DNA from: Pseudarthrobacter chlorophenolicus
Lineage (GTDB): Bacteria > Actinomycetota > Actinomycetes > Actinomycetales > Micrococcaceae
DNA: 64,000 nucleotides
NCBI RefSeq assembly: GCF_000962805.1
Contig: NZ_JZTW01000020.1
Span: 1 to 64,000, forward strand
Reading direction: 5' to 3'
This document shows positions 53,390 through 62,385 of this stretch, piece after piece (position 1 is the first letter of the stretch; the number at the start of each line of letters is the position of its first letter). Under the pieces are notes generated by a model. It ran no database searches, was not told the origin of the DNA, and saw only the letters and a program-made list of their open reading frames with translations. A program made the translations under genes and the position numbers.

Positions 53390-54498
53390 TACTGAAGTAC
53401 CCGCCATCCGCGGTCGTTGAGGGCTTCGATCAGGTGGTCATGCTTATTGGGCAGCACGGATATTTCCACCATACCGACGTTCTGTCCGGAGGAATGGTCA
53501 AGCCGCAGGTCTTCCAGGTTCACGCCGATCTCACCGATCTCGGTGAGCAGCTGCGCAATCTGGCCGGGCCGGTCATCCACCAGCACGGTCAGCCAGGAAT
53601 ACGCCTGCGGCGGGCCGCCATGCTTGCCGGGGATCCGGGCCTGGCCGGCATTGCCCTCGCTCATCAGCTGGGCAAGGTCCAGCCTCGCCCCCGGCGCGGT
53701 GGGGTTCTCCAGCGTTCCGATCAGGCGGTTCAGGTCTTCCCTGACGCCGTAGAGGATGTCCACTACCTTGCCGGCGTTGCCACCCAGAATCTGCACCCAC
53801 AGGGTGGGATCGCTGGCGGCGATCCGGGTGACGTCACGCAGCCCGTTCCCTGCGAGGGACAGCGCATGCAGCGGTGTTCCCTGCAGCCGGCTGGCCAACA
53901 AGGAGGACATCACCTGGGGCAGGTGCGAAACAAGTGCTACGGCTTCGTCGTGCTCGTCAGGGGTGAACTGCGAGACGACCGCGCCCAGGTCGGTCGCCAG
54001 TGAACGCGCAACCTGCAGGGCTGCCGGGGAAGTTTCCTCCGAGGGGCACACCACCCACGGCATGGACGTGAACAACTCGCCGCGGGCCGCAACCGGCCCG
54101 GACTTTTCGCGCCCGGCCATCGGGTGCGTCCCCACATAGCGGGCGAGGTCGGTGCCGCTGCTCCGAAGGCTCGACAGGATGCCTGCCTTAACACTGGCGA
54201 TGTCCACCACCACGGCGTCCGGGTAATCGGACAGCGCGGTGGTGACTACCCCGGCCGTGACGTCCGGCGGAGCCGCCACCACTACAAGCTGCGGTGCTGC
54301 ACCGCCCAGCTCCGCGAGGGGCCGGCCAGCACCGATGTCAACAGCCACCGCCTGGTTGGTGGGCGAAGGGTCGGACAGGAAGACAGGCACGCCGCGGCCC
54401 CTCAAGCCCAGGCCGATGCTCGTCCCCAGCAATCCGGTGCCGATCACGACGACGGGCCCGTCCAGGTGCCCGCGGCCGTGGCTCTTGAACGCGGACAT
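53389..54498 (-). CDS. tyrA: Prephenate dehydrogenase
   Basis: NAD(P)-dependent prephenate dehydrogenase for tyrosine synthesis (369 aa). The nucleotide fold starts with VVIGTGLLGTSIGLGL at about 15-30, the substrate motif GTHPMAGREKSG lies near 122-133, and a C-terminal ACT domain (WLTVLVDDRPGQIAQLLTEI, about 300-370) suggests feedback control by an aromatic amino acid. Its location between the RluB-type gene and cmk matches Streptomyces but not M. tuberculosis. Confidence 0.94.
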   Translation of the reverse strand: MSAFKSHGRGHLDGPVVVIGTGLLGTSIGLGLRGRGVPVFLSDPSPTNQAVAVDIGAGRPLAELGGAAPQLVVVAAPPDVTAGVVTTALSDYPDAVVVDIASVKAGILSSLRSSGTDLARYVGTHPMAGREKSGPVAARGELFTSMPWVVCPSEETSPAALQVARSLATDLGAVVSQFTPDEHDEAVALVSHLPQVMSSLLASRLQGTPLHALSLAGNGLRDVTRIAASDPTLWVQILGGNAGKVVDILYGVREDLNRLIGTLENPTAPGARLDLAQLMSEGNAGQARIPGKHGGPPQAYSWLTVLVDDRPGQIAQLLTEIGEIGVNLEDLRLDHSSGQNVGMVEISVLPNKHDHLIEALNDRGWRVLQ

Positions 54499-54501
54499 GG
54501 C

Positions 54502-55713
54502 TCAGAGTCCTACGGACGCCAGCAGATGGCCGACTTCCTGCTTGCCAAGATTGCGGATGCTGCCCTGGCGCTGGTCGCCCAAACCAATGGGTCCCACCTT
54601 GACGCGGACCAGCCGCTGCACAGGGAAGCCAACGACATCGAACATGCGGCGGACAATGCGGTTCTTGCCCGAGTGCAGCACCACTTCGATCAGGACGTGC
54701 CCGGGAGTGGAGTCCACCAGGCGGAAGGAGTCCACGGCTGCAAGCCCGTCTTCGAGTTCCACACCGGCCTTCAGCTGCGCGCCGATTCCCTGCGGGAACG
54801 GGCCGCGCACCTGGACCAGGTAGGTTTTGGGGACTTCGTAGGAAGGGTGGGTGAGGCGGTTGGCCAGTTCGCCGTCGTTCGTCAGGAGCAGCAGCCCCTC
54901 CGTGGCGACGTCGAGGCGGCCCACATGGAACAGCCGCTCGCCGGTGTTCTTGTTGCTCTTGAGGAAATCGCTGATGCACGGCCGGCCATCGGGATCCTCC
55001 ATGGTGGAGACCACGCCCTTGGGCTTGTTGAACACCATGTAGACGAGGTTTTCGTCCAGCTGAATGCGCAGCCCGTCCACGTGGATGACGGCGGTGGTGG
55101 GGTCGATGCGGACACCCAGCTCAGTCACTACCTGGCCGTCCACCTCAACCCGGCCTTCGGCGATCATCTCTTCGCAGACGCGCCTGGATGCGACTCCAGC
55201 AGAGGCCATGACTTTTTGCAGGCGTACGCCGTCGGCGTCGTGCAGCTCCGACTGTGGCACGTCCGTGCGGGGGCGCTTCTTGCGTCCCGGCTTCCGGACC
55301 GGCCCGAGGTTCTGCCCGAAGCGTTCGCTGCCGAAGGCGCGGGAGGCCGCAGCGCCGGGCGCACCAGTGCGGGGCTTGGGCTTCAGGGCGCCCGGGGTAC
55401 CCGGGGCTTTCTTGGCGCCCGGTTTGCGGGCTGCCGGCTTCCGGGAAGAAGGCTTGCTGGACCGCTCCGACGCGCCGCCCGGCTGGGAACCGGCCAGATC
55501 CGGGTCGATGAACCGTTCTTCGCGCGGTTTCGGGGCGCGGTGCGGCCGGTCGCTGCCGAAGCCCTGGCCCCGCTGGCCGCCGCCGGTGGAACCTCCGCCG
55601 AATCCTCCGCCGGCGGCCCCCCTGCGGGGGCTGTTGCCCTGCTGCTTGTTCCGGTCCGCGCCGCCGCGTCCGGAGCTGTTACGTGGTGAACCCTGGCGTC
55701 CCGCCTGTGTCAT
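54502..55713 (-). CDS. RsuA/RluB-family pseudouridine synthase with long basic tail
   Basis: rRNA pseudouridine synthase (403 aa), Rv1711-like. The catalytic half has an S4 domain (VRLQKVMASAGVASRRVCEE, about 163-210) and the motif GRLDVATEGLLLLTNDG, in which Asp is the nucleophile. The first 150 residues are a low-complexity Gly/Arg/Lys/Pro/Ser tail with RGG-like segments, probably a disordered RNA-binding extension. It lies 3 bases after tyrA. The target uridine is probably U2605-equivalent in 23S rRNA, by family. Confidence 0.9.
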   Translation of the reverse strand: MTQAGRQGSPRNSSGRGGADRNKQQGNSPRRGAAGGGFGGGSTGGGQRGQGFGSDRPHRAPKPREERFIDPDLAGSQPGGASERSSKPSSRKPAARKPGAKKAPGTPGALKPKPRTGAPGAAASRAFGSERFGQNLGPVRKPGRKKRPRTDVPQSELHDADGVRLQKVMASAGVASRRVCEEMIAEGRVEVDGQVVTELGVRIDPTTAVIHVDGLRIQLDENLVYMVFNKPKGVVSTMEDPDGRPCISDFLKSNKNTGERLFHVGRLDVATEGLLLLTNDGELANRLTHPSYEVPKTYLVQVRGPFPQGIGAQLKAGVELEDGLAAVDSFRLVDSTPGHVLIEVVLHSGKNRIVRRMFDVVGFPVQRLVRVKVGPIGLGDQRQGSIRNLGKQEVGHLLASVGL

Positions 55714-55772
55714 GACCCGTCCTCTGCTGTTTTGGCCGGCAAAAGCTGTCCACGGACAACCCTAGCCAGCCG

Positions 55773-55791
55773 GGCAGAATTTATCTGCCCT
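55773..55791 (-). terminator. Hairpin between scpB and the RluB-type gene
   Basis: GGGCAGA and TCTGCCC form a 7-bp stem with a 5-base loop. No T tract follows. It may cause partial termination between the two genes. Confidence 0.35.
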
Positions 55792-55826
55792 GGTGGATAT
55801 TCATATGCGGGCCGGAGTTTCCGGAC

Positions 55827-56492
55827 CTACATTCTGTCGGCGTCGTAGAACTCCGCGATGCCTTCCAGCCCCGGAAGGTGCGGGGAAAGCTCGGGAAGCC
55901 CGGCCACAGAGCTGATTCCCATCCGTTCAAGGAAGTAGGAGGTGGTCCGGTAAAGGATGGCCCCGGACTCGGGGTCTGTCCCCGCGTCCTCGATCAGCCC
56001 GCGCTGGGCAAGTGTCCGTACGACAGAGTCAACATTGACCCCGCGAATTGCAGACACCCGAGCCCGGGAAACGGGCTGCCTGTAAGCGATGACCGCCAGC
56101 GTTTCCAATGCCGCCTGTGTGAGCCTGGCAGTCTGCCCCTCGAGCACATACTTGCCGACGATGTCGGCGAAGTCGGGGCGGGAGTAGATCCGCCAGCCAC
56201 CGGCGATGTTCCGCAATTCAAAACCCCGGGGGCTGGAGCCAAAGCCAGCTGAACTGGCCTGCTCCTCATCCGGGGCTTTAACAGTATACCCGTTGTAATC
56301 CGCCTGAAGATCCGCCAACAACTTTCGGACCTCCCCCAGCGTCAGTTCCAGACCGGCCGCCAGTTCATCTTCGGTGGCCGGCTGGTCGACCACCATGAGC
56401 ACTGCTTCAAGCGCGGCCTTGGCGCCACCGGGCAGGTGGCGGAGCCATGATTGGGCATCGTTGCGGCCCTCGGGGCTGTCAGCGCTGTTCAC
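55827..56492 (-). CDS. scpB: Segregation and condensation protein ScpB
   Basis: Subunit of the SMC-ScpAB condensin (221 aa). Two winged-helix domains are recognisable, with RLTQAALETLAVIAYRQPVSR and RGVNVDSVVRTLAQRGLIED as the conserved core, near residues 125-175. It overlaps scpA by 4 bases. The last 30 residues are acidic. Together with ScpA it organises the origin region of the chromosome. Confidence 0.95.
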   Translation of the reverse strand: MNSADSPEGRNDAQSWLRHLPGGAKAALEAVLMVVDQPATEDELAAGLELTLGEVRKLLADLQADYNGYTVKAPDEEQASSAGFGSSPRGFELRNIAGGWRIYSRPDFADIVGKYVLEGQTARLTQAALETLAVIAYRQPVSRARVSAIRGVNVDSVVRTLAQRGLIEDAGTDPESGAILYRTTSYFLERMGISSVAGLPELSPHLPGLEGIAEFYDADRM

Positions 56493-57301
56493 GGTTGCTC
56501 CTCATATTCTTCGCTCAGGTTCTCCGCCGACCATTCGCGCTCCCCTGCCGTCCAGTGGATGGCCAGGTCCGCCAGCGGTGACAGCTGGTCGAAGGCCACT
56601 GCCCTGTCCCGGTACAGCTCCAGGAGAGCCAGGAACCGTGCCACCACCACCAGCGTCGAGTCGGCGTCTGCGGTCAGTGCCCTGAAGGTCAGTGGGGATT
56701 CCTGCTGCAGGCGGATCCCCAGGATCTCCGCCTGTTCCTTCACGCTGACAGTGCCGCCGTGCAGGTGCCCCAGGCCAACCTCGGTTGGCTTCGGCGCCTT
56801 GGGCCGGAGGGCCGCGGCGGCGAGGGCGGCGAACTGCTCCGGGGTGTGTTTCCACACAAGTTCCGGAAGCATCGAGGCGAAGTGCTCCTCGAGGGCCACC
56901 TGGCGGGGAAACCGGCGGCCCTCATCGTGGAGGGTACCGCCCAGGAGCCCCGCCACCTGCTTGAAGGCCTTGTACTGCAGCAGGCGGGCAAACAGGAGGT
57001 CCCTGGCTTCCAGGAGGGCGATGTCTTCGTCGCTCTCCACCTCACCGGCGGGCAGCAGCCGGGCTGCTTTCAGGTCCAGCAGTGTGGCTGCAATGACCAG
57101 GAACTCACTGGCCTCGTCGAGTGCCCAGTCCTCGCCAAGTTCCTGGAGCTTGCGGATGTATTTGATGAACTCATCGGTGACTGTTGCGATGGCAACTTCG
57201 GTGATGTCGAGCTGGTGCTTGGCGATCAGTCCGAGAAGGAGGTCGAGCGGGCCGGTGAAGTTGGCCAGCCGCACCTCGAAGCCGGGCTTGGTTTCAGCCA
57301 C
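56489..57301 (-). CDS. scpA: Segregation and condensation protein ScpA
   Basis: Kleisin subunit of the SMC complex (270 aa). The N-terminal kleisin motif FTGPLDLLLGLIAKHQLDI at about 14-32 is diagnostic; the C-terminal winged helix (VVVARFLALLELYRDRAVAF) is also conserved. GTG at 57301 follows the parA-like stop by 7 bases and has homologous N-terminal sequence; longer frames overlap parA and are rejected. The order parA-scpA-scpB-rluB equals Rv1708-Rv1711. Confidence 0.95.
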   Translation of the reverse strand: MAETKPGFEVRLANFTGPLDLLLGLIAKHQLDITEVAIATVTDEFIKYIRKLQELGEDWALDEASEFLVIAATLLDLKAARLLPAGEVESDEDIALLEARDLLFARLLQYKAFKQVAGLLGGTLHDEGRRFPRQVALEEHFASMLPELVWKHTPEQFAALAAAALRPKAPKPTEVGLGHLHGGTVSVKEQAEILGIRLQQESPLTFRALTADADSTLVVVARFLALLELYRDRAVAFDQLSPLADLAIHWTAGEREWSAENLSEEYEEQP

Positions 57302-57308
57302 GGCGTGG

Positions 57309-58220
57309 CTAGGGTGCGCCGCCGCGCGAAATGAGCTCCTTGGCGAGGCGGCGGTAGGCGTCCGCTCCCACGTGGGTGCCGGCGTAACTGGTGATCGGCT
57401 CAGCGGCCACCGTGGCATCCGCGAACTTGATGGAACGCTTGATGACCGTTTCGAATACCTTGTCCCCGAAAGCCTCCACCAGGCGGGTGATGACTTCCCG
57501 GCTGTGCAGGGTGCGGGCGTCGTACATAGTGGCCAGGACGCCATCGACCTGAAGGCGCGGGTTGAGCCGGTCCTGGACTTTGTCAATGGTCTCGACCAGC
57601 AGCGCCACCGCGCGCAGGGCGAAGAATTCGCAGATCAGCGGAATGATGACGCCGTGGGCGGCGGTGAGGGCATTGACGGTCAGCAGGCCCAGGGACGGCT
57701 GGCAGTCGATGAGGACGACGTCGTAATCGTCTTCAACCTTCTTCAGTGCACGGTCAAGAACCTGTTCGCGGGCTACCTCGTTGACCAGCTGAACTTCGGC
57801 GGCGGAGAGGTCGATGTTGGCAGGCAGCAGGTCGACGTTTTCCACGCCGGTGTGGTGGATGGCTTCACGGATGTCCACTTTGCGGTCCATCAGGACGTTG
57901 TAGACCGTGAGGTCCAGTTCGTGGGGGTTGACGCCCAGGCCGGCCGACAGCGCACCCTGGGGGTCGAAGTCCACCAGCAAGACGCGCCGCCCGTATTCGG
58001 CGAGAGCCGCCGCCAGGTTGATGGTGGACGTGGTCTTCCCGACTCCGCCCTTTTGGTTGACCATGGCGATGACGCGCGCGGGGCCGTGGGAGGGCAGCGG
58101 CGCGGGTTCGGGGAACTCACGCAATGGGCGACCCGTAGGGCCCATCACCGCGTTGTCGAGGTCGAATTCCGTGCCTTCCAGAGTTGCCGCACCCTGTTCG
58201 CTGCTCACGTATCTGTCCAC
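57309..58220 (-). CDS. ParA/Soj-family ATPase, Rv1708-like
   Basis: ParA-type ATPase (303 aa). An N-terminal extension of about 48 residues precedes the P-loop MVNQKGGVGKTTSTINL, Walker A' (VLLVDFDPQGALSAGLG) and Walker B (VVLIDCQPSLGLL). No ParB lies beside it; the chromosomal parAB pair is expected near the origin. Its conserved linkage to scpAB suggests a role in chromosome organisation. GTG at 58220 is used; GTG at 58208 is an alternative. A MerR-like site lies 120 bases upstream. Confidence 0.9.
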   Translation of the reverse strand: MDRYVSSEQGAATLEGTEFDLDNAVMGPTGRPLREFPEPAPLPSHGPARVIAMVNQKGGVGKTTSTINLAAALAEYGRRVLLVDFDPQGALSAGLGVNPHELDLTVYNVLMDRKVDIREAIHHTGVENVDLLPANIDLSAAEVQLVNEVAREQVLDRALKKVEDDYDVVLIDCQPSLGLLTVNALTAAHGVIIPLICEFFALRAVALLVETIDKVQDRLNPRLQVDGVLATMYDARTLHSREVITRLVEAFGDKVFETVIKRSIKFADATVAAEPITSYAGTHVGADAYRRLAKELISRGGAP

Positions 58221-58338
58221 ACTTTCGATGACGGTGACTTGCTTGCCGCTGGATCCCCAGCGCCGTTCCTTCCCTCCAAGGCTACAGCCGCCGACACGGC
58301 ATTCCGGGCAACTTGACTTTCTTCGAATGTTGAGCCTT

Positions 58339-58357
58339 GACCCTCTAGTTGAGGTCG
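58339..58357. promoter_or_regulatory. Candidate MerR operator between parA-like and dctA-like genes
   Basis: GACCCTC-TAGTT-GAGGTCG has the same 7-5-7 layout and AGTTGARG core as the ftsZ upstream repeat (9903-9921). TTGACC overlaps its left arm on the plus strand. It lies upstream of parA-scpAB on the minus strand. Confidence 0.4.
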
Positions 58358-58380
58358 AAGGTTGAGGATCCTGATACGCG

Positions 58381-58414
58381 AAACGGCCCCCGGAGCGTGC
58401 TCCGGGGGCCGTTT
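58381..58414 (-). terminator. Terminator of the dctA-like gene
   Basis: A perfect 15-bp stem AAACGGCCCCCGGAG/CTCCGGGGGCCGTTT closes a 4-base loop. It is 15 bases after the dctA-like stop on the minus strand. Confidence 0.88.
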
Positions 58415-58428
58415 GGCTGAAATGCGGG

Positions 58429-59772
58429 TTAGGCGCTGGCGGCAGCCTTGGCGCCTTCTTCCTTCGGCGCCAGCTCGCCGTGCCCGGCGATCATGGTCTG
58501 CTCGTCGAAGGGCAGTTCGCCGGAGAGGACCCGGCTGACCTGTCCGCCGTCGATTTCCTTGACCCAGGTACCAATCAGGACGGTGGCAACAGCGTTGCCG
58601 GTGAAGTTGGTCAGGGCGCGGGCCTCGGACATGAAGCGGTCGATGCCGACGATCATGCCAACGCCGCCCAGGAGTTCGGGCTTGTGGGCCTGCAGGCCTG
58701 CAGCGAGCGTTGCCAGGCCGGCACCGGTGACGCCTGCGGCACCCTTGGACGCGATGATCATGAAGATCAGCAGGGAGATCTGGGCGCCCAGGTCCAGCGG
58801 GGTTCCCATGGCGTTGGCCACGAACAGGGAGGCCATGGTCAGGTAGATGGCCGTGCCGTCGAGGTTGAAGGAGTAGCCAGTAGGAACGGTGACGCCGACA
58901 ACCGGCTTGGAGACACCCAGGTGCTCCATCTTGGCGATCAGTCGGGGCAGTGCTGCTTCGGACGAGGACGTGGAGAAGATCAGCAGGTATTCGCGGCCCA
59001 GGTACTTCATCAGCTTGAAGATGTTGACGCCGGAGACCACCTGGAGGATGCCGCCGAGGATGACCACGATGAAGACTGCGCAGGTGATGTAGAACGCGAT
59101 CATCAGGGTGAACATGCTGACGATTGCCTGGAAGCCGGTGGCGCCGACCACTGCTGCGATGGCACCGAAGGCGCCGACGGGAGCCAGCCACATGATCATG
59201 ATCAGGATCCGGAAGACGAGCGCCTGTCCGTGGCCGATGGCCTTCAGGATGGGAGCTCCGGAGGGTCCCATCTTCTGCAGTGCGAAGCCGACCAGGATCG
59301 CTGCGAGCAGGGTGGGCAGTACGGGGATGTCGCCCGGGATGATGCCGAGCAGGAAGTCCACGGTGCTGTCAGTGGCGGCCTTCTTGTTGGGATCGTACGG
59401 CGTAAGCTTGAGTCCCTCGCCGGGGTGGATCAGGTTGCCCACCACCAGGCCGATGGCCAGGGCGAACGTGGACATGACCACGAAGTAGCCCAGCGCCAGG
59501 CCGCCGACCTTGCCCACCGTTGCGGCTTTTGCGATGGAGCCGATGCCCAGCACGATGGTGCAGAAGATCACCGGGGCGATCATCATCTTGATGAGCTTGA
59601 TGAACCCGTCGCCGAGGGGCTTGAGGGATTTGCCGACCTCAGGGAACAGCAGGCCCACCAGGGCGCCCAGGATGACGGCGGCGATAACGGCGATGTAGAG
59701 GTAATGCGACTTGTCGAGGCCTTTGCGCCGCGGCGCCGCGGTGTCCAGGGACTCTCCCCGTTGAGAAGCCAT
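58429..59772 (-). CDS. dctA: Sodium/proton:C4-dicarboxylate symporter (DctA-like)
   Basis: Membrane transporter of the DAACS family (447 aa, about eight transmembrane helices plus two re-entrant loops). The serine-rich re-entrant motif STSSSEAALPRL and the substrate/cation motif SFNLDGTAIYL are present; SLKPLGDGFIKLIKMMIAPV near residue 50 is typical of DctA. Strong AAAGGAG ribosome-binding site. The divergently placed CitA/DcuS-type two-component system supports C4-dicarboxylates (succinate, fumarate, malate) as substrates rather than glutamate, though that is inferred. Confidence 0.9.
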   Translation of the reverse strand: MASQRGESLDTAAPRRKGLDKSHYLYIAVIAAVILGALVGLLFPEVGKSLKPLGDGFIKLIKMMIAPVIFCTIVLGIGSIAKAATVGKVGGLALGYFVVMSTFALAIGLVVGNLIHPGEGLKLTPYDPNKKAATDSTVDFLLGIIPGDIPVLPTLLAAILVGFALQKMGPSGAPILKAIGHGQALVFRILIMIMWLAPVGAFGAIAAVVGATGFQAIVSMFTLMIAFYITCAVFIVVILGGILQVVSGVNIFKLMKYLGREYLLIFSTSSSEAALPRLIAKMEHLGVSKPVVGVTVPTGYSFNLDGTAIYLTMASLFVANAMGTPLDLGAQISLLIFMIIASKGAAGVTGAGLATLAAGLQAHKPELLGGVGMIVGIDRFMSEARALTNFTGNAVATVLIGTWVKEIDGGQVSRVLSGELPFDEQTMIAGHGELAPKEEGAKAAASA

Positions 59773-59823
59773 GATGTGTCTCCTTTGGATAATCTGATAG
59801 ACGCTGCGGCACAGTCACTGGGC

Positions 59824-59843
59824 TCACACGTCCTGCGGTGTGA
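59824..59843. promoter_or_regulatory. Inverted repeat in the dctA/two-component intergenic region
   Basis: TCACAC-N8-GTGTGA is a perfect 6-bp inverted repeat in the 181-base divergent gap. It is a possible binding site for the adjacent response regulator or a CRP-type protein; the outward orientation argues against a standard CRP site. Confidence 0.3.
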
Positions 59844-59953
59844 TATCCATCATTGGCCACACCGTGATCCAGCTCACCGTTGCGTTCATATTGGTCGCGG
59901 TCCAGGTGCTGGGTGACCCAGCCAGGCGCCAGGAGACGGAGGGAAAGGTACTG

Positions 59954-61657
59954 ATGATCCACCGCTGGAGTATCGCCCGCCGGCTCTTCGTGGCGAACCT
60001 GTTGATTGTGGTGTCCTTCATCGCCGTGGTGGGAACGGCGGCCTACGTGGACGCCCGGGACCGGACATACAGCGAAGCCGGCCTGCGGATGACCGGCATC
60101 GCCACCTCGATCGCGTCCAACCCGCTGGTGCTGCAGGCCGCCGGGACCCGGGACCCGTCGTCGATGCTGCAGCCCTATGCCCTCGACGTCATGGAGGAAG
60201 CCCACGTCGATTTCATCACCATCATGGCCCCGGACCGGACCCGCTGGACCCACCCCCGGAACGAGGAGCTGGGCAAGCCGTACATCGGGTCCATCGACGC
60301 GGCGCTGCGGGGCGAGACCTTCACCGAGGTCACCTCCGGCACGCTGGGACCCTCCGTGCGCACCATCGTTCCGGTGAAGGACGACGCCGGTACGGTCCGT
60401 GCGCTGGTAGCCGCCGGGGTCACGGTGGGCACCGTCGACGTCGCCTTCGCGGCGCGCCTTCCGGCCCTTGCCGCCATCGGACTCGCATTGCTGGTGGGCG
60501 GCTCGCTGGCCTCATGGCTCCTGGGCAGGTACCTCCGGCGCGTCACGCGCGGCTGGGGGCCCGAGCAGCTCTCCCAGCTGTTCGCCTACTACGAATCCGT
60601 GCTTCACTCTGTCCGCGAGGGCCTGATCCTGATCGATACCCGGGGACGGGTGGTGATGTACAACGACCAGGCCGCAGAGCTGCTCGGCCTTGCCCAGACC
60701 GGCAGCAGCGACCCCACCCGGCCGCCATCACTGTCCGACCTTCCGCTCGACGAGGGACTCCGCGGCCTTTTCGAATCCGGACGCCCGGCCAGTGACGAGA
60801 TTGTCCTCACCGGGTCCCGGGTCCTGGTAGTGAACCAGGGCCCTGCCAAGGGGCCGGAGGCATTCGGCCCCCGGGGCAGGACGCCCGTATACGGTACGGT
60901 GGCCACCCTCCGGGACCGGACGGAGATTGAGGCGCTGGGCAATGAGCTGGAAACCATGCGCACCCTTTCCGATGCCCTGAGGGCACAAACCCACGAACAT
61001 GCCAACCGGCTGCACACCATGGTGTCGCTGCTGGAGCTGGGACGGACCCAGGAGGCACTGGATTTCGCCACGAAGGACCTGGAGTTGAGCCAGCAACTCA
61101 CCGATGACATGGTCAGCTCGGTGGACGAACCGGTCCTTGGCGCGCTGGTGATGGGGAAGGCGGCTGAAGCGCATGAGCGCGGAGTGCACCTGGAAGTCAC
61201 CGCCCTCGGTTCGGGCACGTCGGCAGGGATCGCAGTGCAGGACCTGGTCACGGTCCTCGGAAACCTGCTGGACAACGCCATCGATGCCGCGGCCGACGCT
61301 CCCCCGCCGCGCCGGGTTGAGCTGACGGTAGAGTCTGACGAGGAAGGGCTGGATATCGCAGTCCATGACTCAGGAGCCGGCATTGACCCGGTATCTGCGG
61401 AGAACATGTTCCGGCATGGTTTCAGCACCAAACCCGCCGGCCCCGGCGGGCGTGGCATAGGCCTGGCCTTGGTCCGCCAGGCAGTGCAGCGCCTGGGCGG
61501 CTCGCTGGTCATCAACGGGCGCCGGGGTGCCAAGTTCGAGGTGTTCCTGCCCGCGGCGGTGGTGCCGGACCCGGCCGCGCCCGGAAATCCACCGGGCGCC
61601 CGGAAGAGAAACACCGGAGCGGCTGCCGGGACAGACGCTGCCGGAAAGGGAGCATAA
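59954..61657 (+). CDS. CitA/DcuS-type sensor histidine kinase
   Basis: Membrane sensor kinase (567 aa). Transmembrane helices at about 11-32 and 169-192 flank an extracytoplasmic PAS/sCache sensor domain typical of citrate and C4-dicarboxylate sensors. A cytoplasmic PAS domain (about 205-320) precedes the kinase core: H-box LRAQTHEHANRLHTM with His347, N-box GNLLDNAIDAA, and G-boxes DSGAGIDP and GGRGIGLALV. ATG at 59954 has a good AGGGAAAGG ribosome-binding site. It is divergent from dctA-like and 3 bases from the response regulator gene. Confidence 0.92.
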   Translation: MIHRWSIARRLFVANLLIVVSFIAVVGTAAYVDARDRTYSEAGLRMTGIATSIASNPLVLQAAGTRDPSSMLQPYALDVMEEAHVDFITIMAPDRTRWTHPRNEELGKPYIGSIDAALRGETFTEVTSGTLGPSVRTIVPVKDDAGTVRALVAAGVTVGTVDVAFAARLPALAAIGLALLVGGSLASWLLGRYLRRVTRGWGPEQLSQLFAYYESVLHSVREGLILIDTRGRVVMYNDQAAELLGLAQTGSSDPTRPPSLSDLPLDEGLRGLFESGRPASDEIVLTGSRVLVVNQGPAKGPEAFGPRGRTPVYGTVATLRDRTEIEALGNELETMRTLSDALRAQTHEHANRLHTMVSLLELGRTQEALDFATKDLELSQQLTDDMVSSVDEPVLGALVMGKAAEAHERGVHLEVTALGSGTSAGIAVQDLVTVLGNLLDNAIDAAADAPPPRRVELTVESDEEGLDIAVHDSGAGIDPVSAENMFRHGFSTKPAGPGGRGIGLALVRQAVQRLGGSLVINGRRGAKFEVFLPAAVVPDPAAPGNPPGARKRNTGAAAGTDAAGKGA

Positions 61658-61660
61658 AGC

Positions 61661-62374
61661 GTGACAAACATTCGCGTCCTCGTCGTGGAGGACGAAGCCA
61701 TCGCCTCGGCCGCCCACGCGGCCTACGTTGGACGGCTGCCGGGGTTTGAGCTGGCGGGCACGGCGCCCGACGGGCAATCGGCGCTGCGGCTGCTGGGAGA
61801 TTTCGCGGCCTCCGGCAGCCCCGTGGAACTCGTCCTGCTGGATATGAACCTCCCGGACCTGCACGGGCTGGACATTGCCCGCCGCATGCGGGCGGCCGGC
61901 CTGCTCGCGGACATCATCGCCATCACCGCCGTCCGGGAGCTCGCCGTCGTGCGCAGCGCCGTAGCCATCGGCGTGGTGCAGTACCTCATTAAGCCGTTCA
62001 CTTTCGCCACGTTCTCGGACAAGCTCGAGAGTTACCGCCAGTTCCGCCAGCAACTGGCGGACGGCACGGGTGCGGCAGGAAAGGCCGGCGCCTCCCAGAG
62101 TGAAGTGGACCAGGCTTTCGCGAGCCTGCGGGCGCCGTCCGAGCTTCCCCTCCCCAAAGGGCTGTCCACTTCCACTCTGGAATCCGTCAAGGACTTCCTC
62201 AAGGCACAGCGGAATGCAGTGTCCGCCACCGAGGTCATGGATGCGCTGGGGATGTCCCGCGTCACGGCGCGCCGGTACCTTGAGTACCTGGCCGATGCCG
62301 GAACTGTGCAGCGGACGGCCAGGTACGGGACGCCGGGCCGTCCGGAGAACGAGTACCGCTGGAGCGGGCGCTGA
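61661..62374 (+). CDS. CitB/DcuR-type response regulator
   Basis: Response regulator (237 aa). The receiver domain has VVEDE at 8-12, phosphoacceptor D61 in LLDMNLPDLHG and the conserved lysine in YLIKPF. The C-terminal half carries an HTH (SATEVMDALGMSRVTARRYL) of the CitB/DcuR type, not LuxR or OmpR. GTG start 3 bases after the kinase stop. It probably activates the divergent dctA-like gene in response to extracellular dicarboxylates. Confidence 0.92.
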   Translation: MTNIRVLVVEDEAIASAAHAAYVGRLPGFELAGTAPDGQSALRLLGDFAASGSPVELVLLDMNLPDLHGLDIARRMRAAGLLADIIAITAVRELAVVRSAVAIGVVQYLIKPFTFATFSDKLESYRQFRQQLADGTGAAGKAGASQSEVDQAFASLRAPSELPLPKGLSTSTLESVKDFLKAQRNAVSATEVMDALGMSRVTARRYLEYLADAGTVQRTARYGTPGRPENEYRWSGR

Positions 62375-62385
62375 GAAGGTCCCGG

